Part shown: piece after piece, positions 1 to 4,456 of the stretch
How positions within the stretch are numbered: position 1 is the stretch's first letter
Layout: each line of letters starts with the position of its first letter
Origin: Dehalococcoidia bacterium
Lineage (GTDB): Bacteria; Chloroflexota; Dehalococcoidia; Lucifugimonadales; Lucifugimonadaceae
Direction of reading: 5' to 3'
Length of the DNA: 7,134 nucleotides
Assembly: GCA_028278465.1 (NCBI GenBank)
Contig: JANQEF010000087.1
Span: 1-7,134, forward strand
Translations under genes and position numbers: made by a program
Notes under the pieces: model-generated
What the model saw: only the letters and a program-made list of their open reading frames with translations
The model's database searches: none
What the model was told of the DNA's origin: nothing

Positions 1-1065
1 CGTGCCGAATATCAGGCCGATCGCCACGGCCGAAAACGGGTTCTTCCGGAGCCAACTCCACCCCCAGCGATCGGTCGATGCGAACAGGTTGAACGCCGCT
101 GCCAACCCGACGATCACGAACGGTATCGAGATCACGTGCGGGTGCAGGTCGCCAAGGATGAAGCTGAACGCCGGGAACTCCTGGATCGTGAAGTCGAGCC
201 CGACTCCCGCCTCGTTGAAGGTGTTGATGACGCGCGACGCACGGAACCACCACCAGAACTGCTCGGGCCGCCAGTTCCCGGTGTCCGGGTTCCGGGACAG
301 GCCGTCGATAGAGAGCCATTCGTAGAAACCTGCGGAGCCCATGCCGAGGTGCGCTGCGAGCTCCCACCAGCCGGCCAGACTGGCGATCATCAGCAGGATC
401 ACGGATGCGCCGATACCGGAGAGCGCGGCGCTGCGGACCGAACCTCCGTCGCGGCTCACCATGCTGTAGACGAGCGAGAACATGGCGCCGGCGGACATGG
501 CTGCGAGGAGCGCTAGCGAGAGGTTGAAGGCCTTCGCGGTGGGAACGGAGCCGAGCGTTGTGATGCCGCCGAGGTTCCAGTAGCCGCCGTAGTAGTAGGC
601 GACGGTCTCGCCGGAGAGCCACGGGTCGCCGGGCGGCGCTGAGTCTGCGCTCACCGCGGCGTTGAGCATCAGGATCTCCATGGGCTTCTCGGTGTTGGCG
701 ATGTTCGGGTCGTTGGCCCGCATCAGCGCAAACAGGGCGAAGAAGACGAGGAAGACGATCTGCGATGCCGCCAGCACGTACCACTTCTCTCGCCACAGCT
801 TTCGCAGCTCGGGAACGTGGTTGCGGATGGCGAAGACGCCGCCCGCCCCGACCAGCAGGACGATGAGCCACCAGGCCCATGTGCTGTTGGGCAGGATGCT
901 TATGTAGCTCAGGAGCCAAGCGAGGGTGCTGACGACGAGCATGCCGGCGGGGATGGCGAGGCCGAAGCCGCGGTCTGCGAGGCGCGGGAAGGCGCGGAAG
1001 ACGAACGGGAACGCCGCCAGCCCGATGAGCTCGGCGGAGATCAGCCAGAGAACAAGATCAGCCAT
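1..1065 (-). CDS. DUF2298 / Chlor_Arch_YYY multi-pass membrane protein, N-terminal part (runs off the left edge)
   Basis: I translated 355 codons from an ATG at 1063-1065 to base 1 with no stop; the 3' end lies outside the window. An in-frame TAG three codons upstream of the ATG makes this the only full-length start. No clear Shine-Dalgarno sequence is visible. The protein is strongly hydrophobic, with membrane segments near residues 3-22, 37-59, 64-80, 97-115, 181-201, 214-232 and 310-328. Family marks are TEKPME (125-130), the name-giving YYYGG (157-161), and EFPAFSFILGDLHPH (296-310), an acidic and His-rich site that probably faces outward. Members are usually 700-900 residues or longer, so perhaps half or less is present. 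The family is known mainly from Chloroflexi and Archaea and its role is not established; a membrane glycosyltransferase-like fold is a guess. Family assignment rests on motif recall and is fairly firm; function is unknown. Confidence 0.85.
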   Translation of the reverse strand, partial: MADLVLWLISAELIGLAAFPFVFRAFPRLADRGFGLAIPAGMLVVSTLAWLLSYISILPNSTWAWWLIVLLVGAGGVFAIRNHVPELRKLWREKWYVLAASQIVFLVFFALFALMRANDPNIANTEKPMEILMLNAAVSADSAPPGDPWLSGETVAYYYGGYWNLGGITTLGSVPTAKAFNLSLALLAAMSAGAMFSLVYSMVSRDGGSVRSAALSGIGASVILLMIASLAGWWELAAHLGMGSAGFYEWLSIDGLSRNPDTGNWRPEQFWWWFRASRVINTFNEAGVGLDFTIQEFPAFSFILGDLHPHVISIPFVIVGLAAAFNLFASTDRWGWSWLRKNPFSAVAIGLIFGT

Positions 1066-1105
1066 CTGCTTCTATGGAGAATCGGCGAAGAACGTCGGTA
1101 GAGAG

Positions 1106-1286
1106 GATTCACTTCGTCCCGAGCCACGAGTGCCGCTTGCGGGCGCGGGACTCTGGTAGGCGGGGCGACCCACCGCAACCTGGCTTTGCATCAATGGAAG
1201 GTCGTCGCTTCCGCGAAACACTGAACCTGCGGTACGTCGGGCCCAACCCCTCATCCGGGTCCTTCACTGCCGTTCAGGACGAAGGG
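1106..1286. repeat. Dispersed ~180-bp palindromic repeat, copy 1
   Basis: This element fills most of the gap between ftsY and the DUF2298 gene. It shares, in the same order, five blocks with the copy at 3270-3453: GATTCAC (1106-1112), TCGTCCCGAGC (1114-1124), a GGGAC block (1147-1151), GGGGCGACCCACC plus GCAAC (about 1162-1179), and a 46-bp right end (1241-1286) with only 3 mismatches whose last 33 bases are identical. GTCCC (1116-1120) can pair with GGGAC (1147-1151), and GTCCT (1259-1263) with AGGAC (1276-1280). The middle part (about 1181-1240) has diverged. No coding potential is seen. It could be a non-autonomous mobile (MITE/REP-like) element or a structured RNA. Confidence 0.7.
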
Positions 1287-1292
1287 ACGAGC

Positions 1293-1322
1293 AAAAACAC
1301 CAACCCTCAACATAACTGGGTT
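1293..1322 (-). terminator. ftsY: Weak candidate terminator after ftsY
   Basis: Read on the minus strand, AACCC (1322-1318) can pair with GGGTT (1306-1302) across an 11-nt loop. A run of five T follows (1297-1293) after a 4-nt spacer. It begins 8 nt past the ftsY stop codon, where a terminator is expected. The stem is only 5 bp and the loop is long, so this is tentative. Confidence 0.35.
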
Positions 1323-1330
1323 ACGAGCGG

Positions 1331-2266
1331 TTAAGAAGCGATGGACTCCGGCAGAATCGTGTCGGCAAACCCCGCTGGGTCAAACTCCGAGAAGTCATCC
1401 GCCTTCTCACCCGTTCCGGCGAACCATACCGGAAGTCCCAGTTCGCCCGCGATCGCCAGCGCGATGCCGCCTTTTGCCGTGCTGTCGAGCTTCGTCAGCA
1501 TCACGCCGTCACACTTCACCGCCTCGGTGAAGGCTCGCGCCTGCGAAAGGCCGTTCTGGCCGGTATTGCCGTCGATCACCAGCAGTACCTTCACGATAAA
1601 ACCTTCGCCCTCGCGATCGATGATCCCCCGCACCTTTTTCAGCTCCTGCATCAGGTTGTGCTTCGTCTGGAGGCGGCCGGCTGTGTCGACGATCACGAGG
1701 TCGACGTTGCGGGCTTTCGCCGCGGACATGGCGTCGAAAGTGACCGCTCCGGGGTCGCCGCCGGCATTCTGTGCGATGACCGGCACGCCCAGTCGATCTC
1801 CCCAGATCTTGATCTGCTCGATAGCGCCGGCGCGGAAGGTGTCGGCCGCCGCCAGCAGCACGCTCCGGCCCTCGCTCTTCGCAGACTGCGCGATCTTGGC
1901 GATGCTGGTCGTCTTGCCGACGCCGTTCACGCCGACGACCAGCAGCACTGTCTTAGTGCTGTCAGGCAGCGGGTCGTCCTCGGCGATCTCGTTGAAGGTG
2001 GTGACGATGCGGTCGTGCAGCGCCTCTCGCACCTGCTCGCTTTCCTTCCAGCCGTTCTCCTCCGCCAGTTCCTGCAGCCGTTCGACGATCTCCATCGAGG
2101 TCTGCACGCCGACGTCGGAGACTATCAGCGCTTCTTCGAGCTCCTCCCAGAAGTCGTCGTCTATGCCGCCGCGGCCGAATATGCCGCCGAAGGCGCGCTT
2201 CCACGCCGAGCCGGTCTTCTGCGAGCTCTCTTCAGTCTTCTCTTTACGCTTCAACCGGCCGAACAT
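1331..2266 (-). CDS. ftsY: Signal recognition particle receptor FtsY (SRP-type GTPase)
   Basis: FtsY is the bacterial SRP receptor. It docks the SRP (Ffh plus 4.5S RNA)-ribosome complex at the inner membrane and, with Ffh, hydrolyses GTP to hand nascent membrane proteins to the SecYEG translocon. I chose the ATG at 2264-2266 (MFGRLKRKEK, 311 residues) because a GAGGAA Shine-Dalgarno sequence sits 5 nt before it. The frame reaches back to another ATG at 2353, but that adds 29 Arg/Ser-rich residues that fit no family feature. Order: a short basic N-terminus, the helical N domain (about 35-100), then the NG GTPase with P-loop GVNGVGKT (112-119), DTFRAGAIEQ (142-151), DTAGR (194-198), TKLD (258-261) and GTGEK (284-288). 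The acidic A domain of E. coli is missing, as in many phyla. The usual DATTGQN or DASTGQN reads DGNTGQN (232-238). It lies downstream of rnc across a 223-base repeat-bearing gap. Confidence 0.96.
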   Translation of the reverse strand: MFGRLKRKEKTEESSQKTGSAWKRAFGGIFGRGGIDDDFWEELEEALIVSDVGVQTSMEIVERLQELAEENGWKESEQVREALHDRIVTTFNEIAEDDPLPDSTKTVLLVVGVNGVGKTTSIAKIAQSAKSEGRSVLLAAADTFRAGAIEQIKIWGDRLGVPVIAQNAGGDPGAVTFDAMSAAKARNVDLVIVDTAGRLQTKHNLMQELKKVRGIIDREGEGFIVKVLLVIDGNTGQNGLSQARAFTEAVKCDGVMLTKLDSTAKGGIALAIAGELGLPVWFAGTGEKADDFSEFDPAGFADTILPESIAS

Positions 2267-2271
2267 GCGGG

Positions 2272-2277
2272 TTCCTC
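2272..2277 (-). promoter_or_regulatory. ftsY: Shine-Dalgarno sequence that fixes the ftsY start
   Basis: On the minus strand GAGGAA lies 5 nt before the ATG at 2266. No comparable site precedes the in-frame ATG at 2353, so the shorter FtsY is preferred. Confidence 0.75.
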
Positions 2278-2373
2278 GGGTGGACCTGGTTACCGGGCGA
2301 CGTTCACGGCTCAATCGCGAATGAGCCGCGGAAAAATGGTACAGCCTCTTCATGGATCGAACTGGATGGATTC

Positions 2374-2413
2374 CACCATGTCATTCCGGACTTGATCCGG
2401 AATCTCTATGGTG
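2374..2413. repeat. Two-tier REP-like palindrome between rnc and ftsY
   Basis: Outer arms CACCAT (2374-2379) and ATGGTG (2408-2413) enclose inner arms ATTCCGGA (2383-2390) and TCCGGAAT (2396-2403). The loop is CTTGA, with a 3/4-nt internal bulge. Both stems are perfect. The inner unit, GTCATTCCGG...CCGGAATC, belongs to a type of extragenic palindrome common in many bacterial genomes. It lies 108 nt upstream of the ftsY start and 77 nt past the rnc stop, so it could shape rnc mRNA 3' ends or rnc-ftsY read-through. No T-tract follows on the minus strand, so it is not a standard terminator. Confidence 0.75.
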
Positions 2414-2428
2414 TCTGAGCGTCGACAG

Positions 2429-2457
2429 GTCAGATCTCTCTGTTCGGGCGAGATGAC
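2429..2457. repeat. Second REP-like hairpin between rnc and ftsY
   Basis: GTCA (2429-2432) pairs with TGAC (2454-2457), and TCTC (2435-2438) with GAGA (2450-2453), around an 11-nt loop. The sequence resembles the widespread extragenic unit of the form AGATTTCTC...CGAAATGACA. It starts 16 nt beyond the palindrome at 2374-2413 and ends 33 nt short of the rnc stop. The remaining bases of the 2267-2489 gap show no gene. Confidence 0.5.
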
Positions 2458-2489
2458 AAATGGCCCATCGCCTCGCTCCGATCCACCGT

Positions 2490-3197
2490 CTACGCCAGCT
2501 CTTCGGCCGCCTCTATCGCTGCGGCCCGTTCGGCGTCGACCTTTCGGCCAGCCGTGCCGGTTCCCAGCACATCGCCGTCGATCAGCACCTCAACCGTGAA
2601 CTCGGGCGCGTTGTCCGGTCCGCTGATGTGCACGACGCGGTAGTGAGGCGGCAGCTTGCCGCGTGACTGCAGCAGCTCCTGCAGCCTCGACTTCGGATCC
2701 TTCGGCGTCTCAGCAGCCACGATCTCGTCGAGCTCCGGCGCCAACCACTCCAGCACCAGCTCCCAGGCCGCGCTAAGACCGCGGTCCAACACCACGGCTC
2801 CGACCAGCGCCTCGAAGCCGTTTGCAAGGTTGGACGAGCGTTCCGCGCCGCCGCTCGCCAGCTCGCCTCGGCCCATCACCAGCAGATCGCCCATGCCGAG
2901 CCGCCGAGCAGCCTTTTCCAGTGTTTCCCTGCGCACCGCCTCGGCGCGGCGCACAGTGAGGTCGCCCTCGGGTAGCTCGGGCAGTTTCTCGTAGAAGTAG
3001 CGGGCGACGATGTAGTTGAGGGCGCTATCGCCGAGGAATTCGAGCCGCTCGTTCGATTCGCCGGATTCAGCCGGGTTTTCGTTCAGGTACGACTGGTGGG
3101 TGAGTGCGACGCAGAGGAGGCGGATGTCTTTGAAGGTGACGCCGAGGCGGGATTGGGCGTCCCGCAGGGCGTCGTGGTCTGGAGGCGTTGAGGGCAT
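2490..3197 (-). CDS. rnc: Ribonuclease III
   Basis: RNase III cuts double-stranded RNA during rRNA processing and mRNA turnover, acting as a cytoplasmic homodimer with two Mg2+ per site. From the ATG at 3195-3197 it has 235 residues, the usual length: endonuclease domain about 10-150, double-stranded RNA-binding domain about 166-235 (KDPKSRLQE, then a GTGTAGRKVDAE end). The signature NERLEFLGDS carries the expected E50, E53 and D57. Aligned to E. coli (SILADTVEAL), the later metal-binding motif reads SNLANGFEAL: the Asp equivalent to E. coli D114 is Asn126, while the catalytic Glu is kept as E129. The start is uncertain: an in-frame GTG at 3242 would add 15 residues, and neither site has a clear Shine-Dalgarno sequence; I prefer the ATG because it puts the usual short lead before the first helix. 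It lies upstream of ftsY without smc between. Confidence 0.95.
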   Translation of the reverse strand: MPSTPPDHDALRDAQSRLGVTFKDIRLLCVALTHQSYLNENPAESGESNERLEFLGDSALNYIVARYFYEKLPELPEGDLTVRRAEAVRRETLEKAARRLGMGDLLVMGRGELASGGAERSSNLANGFEALVGAVVLDRGLSAAWELVLEWLAPELDEIVAAETPKDPKSRLQELLQSRGKLPPHYRVVHISGPDNAPEFTVEVLIDGDVLGTGTAGRKVDAERAAAIEAAEELA

Positions 3198-3269
3198 GGA
3201 TGTGGACGGGATGTGAGCGCAGGCAGGCCGCTGCGCGGTCACATCATAAGGAAGAGGTGGAGAGGGTGC

Positions 3270-3453
3270 GATTCACCTGTCACCGTCGTCCCGAGCTAGA
3301 GCGAGGGACCCGGTGGGTGGGGCGACCCACCTGCAACTCGTCTCCGGATCAGCTTCGAGCTCACATCCGTTGCCCGATTGTGAAGTGAGGGCCTGACGGT
3401 GTGTTGAGCCCCACACCTCGTCCGGGTCCTTCACTGCCGTTCAGGACGAAGGG
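3270..3453. repeat. Dispersed ~180-bp palindromic repeat, copy 2
   Basis: This is the second copy of the element at 1106-1286, in the same orientation, and fills most of the gap between the DsbA-like gene and rnc. Conserved blocks are GATTCAC (3270-3276), TCGTCCCGAGC (3286-3296), GGGAC (3305-3309), GGGGCGACCCACC plus GCAAC (about 3319-3337), and the right end (3408-3453), whose last 33 bases (3421-3453) match copy 1 exactly. Hairpins: GTCCC/GGGAC (3288-3292 with 3305-3309), GGTGGG-GCGA-CCCACC (3316-3331, a GNRA-type loop if transcribed on the plus strand), and GTCCT/AGGAC (3426-3430 with 3443-3447). The hairpin arms are kept better than the middle. No coding potential is seen. Confidence 0.7.
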
Positions 3454-3471
3454 TCCCAGCCACCCTCTGAC

Positions 3472-3491
3472 CCCTTCCCTGCGAGGAAGGG
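3472..3491. repeat. Hairpin just downstream of the DsbA-like gene
   Basis: CCCTTCC (3472-3478) and GGAAGGG (3485-3491) form a perfect 7-bp stem with a six-base loop. It lies 7 nt past the TAG of the DsbA-like gene, so on the minus-strand transcript it is the first structure after the stop. No T-tract follows it, so it may protect the mRNA 3' end or act as a weak terminator. It directly adjoins repeat copy 2. Confidence 0.5.
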
Positions 3492-3498
3492 AGGACGC

Positions 3499-4143
3499 CT
3501 AATCCCTTGCGCCCCTGGGCCATGGCGGCTGCGGGCGCTTGATCTCGCCGAAGTACCTTGCGCCTCGCATCACGCCCATCAGGTGCTCGAACGCGCTCAT
3601 CGTGTCCTCTTCCGGCGGCGTGTACGTCTTGACGAACGACGCCGAGCCGTCTTCGAACACGAACGTCGGCGTGCCGAAAACGCCCTGCGAAACCGCATCC
3701 TCGTGATCCCGTCCGATCTCCGCAAGCGTCTCCGGGTCGTCGATCACCTCGATGAAGCGTTCGAGGTCGATGAGCTCAGGCCCGATCCTGCGTGCGACCT
3801 CGATCACGGCCTCTCGGGACCGGATGTCCTCACGCTCGACATGCTTGAGCTCAAGGATCGTCTCCATGTATGCGCCATGGGCCTCTTCGCCCTGGCGTCG
3901 GGCTGCGATGCCGCCCCGCAGAGGCCACAGGCCGCGGGAGACGTAGTCTGCGTCCTGCTCCCACGCCTTCCAGTCGTCGCCTTCCTTCGAGTTCACCTGC
4001 TCCAGCGCAAAGCTGCGCCATGTGATCTGGAGGTCGTCGCCCATCTCCCGCTTCACCCGGGCCAGCCAAATGCCGGCCTGCCGCACCCACGGTCAGGTGT
4101 AGTCGATGAATATCTGCAGCTTGACGGGTGTTGCGACTGCCAT
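3499..4143 (-). CDS. DsbA/FrnE-family thioredoxin-fold oxidoreductase, probable selenoprotein (TGA at codon 17 read as Sec)
   Basis: From ATG 4143 to TAG 3499 there are 214 residues if TGA at codon 17 (4093-4095) is read as selenocysteine. GGAGA lies 5 nt before the ATG, and an in-frame TGA five codons upstream rules out a longer start. The N-terminus MAVATPVKLQIFIDYT is the first thioredoxin strand, followed by U17-P-W-V where the family has C-P-W-x. The GTG at 4086 could start a 195-residue product, but it would lack this strand and the active site. Further family marks are WRSFALEQVNSKEG (about 42-55), a helical insert (about 58-135), and the cis-Pro loop GVFGTPTF (P159). No signal peptide is seen, so it is probably cytoplasmic. 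There is no Cys anywhere, so Sec would be the sole redox group, perhaps working with an external thiol. Its substrate is unknown. The family call is good; Sec decoding is inferred from position and the hairpin that follows. A nonsense mutation or base error is the alternative. Confidence 0.8.
4060..4078 (-). promoter_or_regulatory. Candidate bacterial SECIS hairpin
   Basis: On the minus-strand mRNA, GGCCGGC (4078-4072) pairs with GCUGGCC (4066-4060), with one G-U pair, around the loop AUUUG (4071-4067). The stem begins 14 nt after the UGA and the loop 21 nt after it, inside the window in which bacterial SECIS loops are found, and the hairpin lies within the coding sequence as expected. A weakness is that the minimal loop does not start with the preferred G; opening the inner pairs gives an 11-nt loop starting with GG. 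Confidence 0.5.
4093..4095 (-). other. In-frame TGA at the catalytic Cys position (putative Sec codon)
   Basis: Codon 17 of the DsbA-like gene reads TGA within D-Y-T-TGA-P-W-V. In the family this is the attacking Cys of the active-site motif. The true stop is TAG, at 3499-3501. Confidence 0.7.
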
Positions 4144-4148
4144 CGAGG

Positions 4149-4153
4149 TCTCC
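4149..4153 (-). promoter_or_regulatory. Shine-Dalgarno sequence for the DsbA-like gene
   Basis: GGAGA lies 5 nt before the ATG at 4143 on the minus strand. It matters because it supports translation starting upstream of the in-frame TGA. Confidence 0.7.
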
Positions 4154-4234
4154 GGTCAGGTTGGGTCAGCGTGCGAGGCGTGGGGTTCGCCGCGGCGTGT
4201 TCGTCCCTCGTTCAGGTGCGAGTTTAGCAACATC

Positions 4235-4257
4235 CTCCCTCCCAGCTTGGGAGGGAG
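4235..4257. repeat. Perfect 10-bp inverted repeat
   Basis: CTCCCTCCCA (4235-4244) and TGGGAGGGAG (4248-4257) flank a 3-base loop, GCT. A further GAGGGAGGG follows at 4261-4269. It lies about 90 nt upstream of the DsbA-like start. With no T-tract on either strand it is more like a REP unit than a terminator. Confidence 0.7.
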
Positions 4258-4286
4258 TTAGAGGGAGGGTCGTTGGTTTCCTGCGC

Positions 4287-4334
4287 GACGGGTAACCGCT
4301 TGTGGGTGAGGGCCTCTTGAGGAGCCAACCCGTC
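4287..4334. repeat. Spaced inverted repeat, 7-bp arms
   Basis: GACGGGT (4287-4293) and ACCCGTC (4328-4334) are exact reverse complements 34 nt apart. The interval contains CTC-TT-GAG (4314-4321). The arms are short, so chance is possible. Confidence 0.3.
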
Positions 4335-4362
4335 CTGTCAAGGCGAGTCTCCGCGCAAGAGA

Positions 4363-4392
4363 TCCTTCGACTTCGTTTCACTTCGCTCAGGA
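4363..4392. repeat. REP-like unit of the TCCTTCGACTTCG...CTCAGGA type
   Basis: The unit begins TCCTTCGACTTCG and ends CTTCGCTCAGGA, with CTTCG occurring three times (CTTCGA, CTTCGT, CTTCGC). It looks like a lengthened form of a very common extragenic repeat that reads TCCTTCGACTTCGCTCAGGA. Recognition is from memory of the pattern; no second copy is in this window. Confidence 0.4.
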
Positions 4393-4421
4393 AACACGAA
4401 CGTGACGCCTTCGGCATTACC

Positions 4422-4441
4422 GGGCGCGGCAAGCGGCGCCC
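4422..4441 (-). repeat. GC hairpin just after the odhB stop
   Basis: GGGCGC (4422-4427) and GCGCCC (4436-4441) pair around an 8-nt loop. The hairpin starts 15 nt past the odhB TAG, so it is the first structure on the mRNA 3' end. It resembles the common GTAGGGGCG...CGCCC extragenic repeat. With no T-tract, Rho-independent termination is doubtful; protection of the mRNA end is possible. Confidence 0.45.
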
Positions 4442-4456
4442 CTACCAGACGCGACT

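Larger units (their letters stand above)
4144..4456. other. Non-coding gap between odhB and the DsbA-like gene, filled with short repeats
   Basis: I see no credible gene in these 313 bases. A minus-strand open frame over 4166-4432 (88 codons) runs straight through the palindromes, has Arg/Pro-rich composition and no family features. The gap instead holds four separate inverted-repeat or REP-like units (4235-4257, 4287-4334, 4363-4392, 4422-4441). The promoter of the DsbA-like gene probably lies near 4145-4230, but no convincing -35/-10 pair was recognised. Confidence 0.6.

Noticed and set aside
1341..2324. A 327-codon open frame on the plus strand
   Set aside because: It is antisense to ftsY, Ser/Pro-rich, and has no family features; it is a by-product of GC-rich codon use.
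2267..2353. A 29-residue N-terminal extension of FtsY from ATG 2353
   Set aside because: A GAGGAA site favours the ATG at 2266, and the extension is Arg/Ser-rich with no family match.
1254..3453. The identical 33-bp sequences as CRISPR repeats
   Set aside because: There are only two copies about 2.1 kb apart with genes between them, no spacer-length periodicity and no cas genes.
3499..4086. The DsbA-like gene as a 195-residue protein starting at GTG 4086
   Set aside because: It would lack the first thioredoxin strand and the active site. The ATG at 4143 has a good ribosome-binding site and reads straight into the motif through the TGA.
3499..4143. A simple pseudogene reading of the in-frame TGA
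   Set aside because: TGA sits at the one residue where Sec is expected, the rest of the frame is clean, and a hairpin follows at the right distance. It cannot be fully excluded from sequence alone.
4166..4432. An 88-codon minus-strand frame in the odhB/DsbA-like gap
   Set aside because: It runs through palindromic repeats and has no recognisable domain or good ribosome-binding site.
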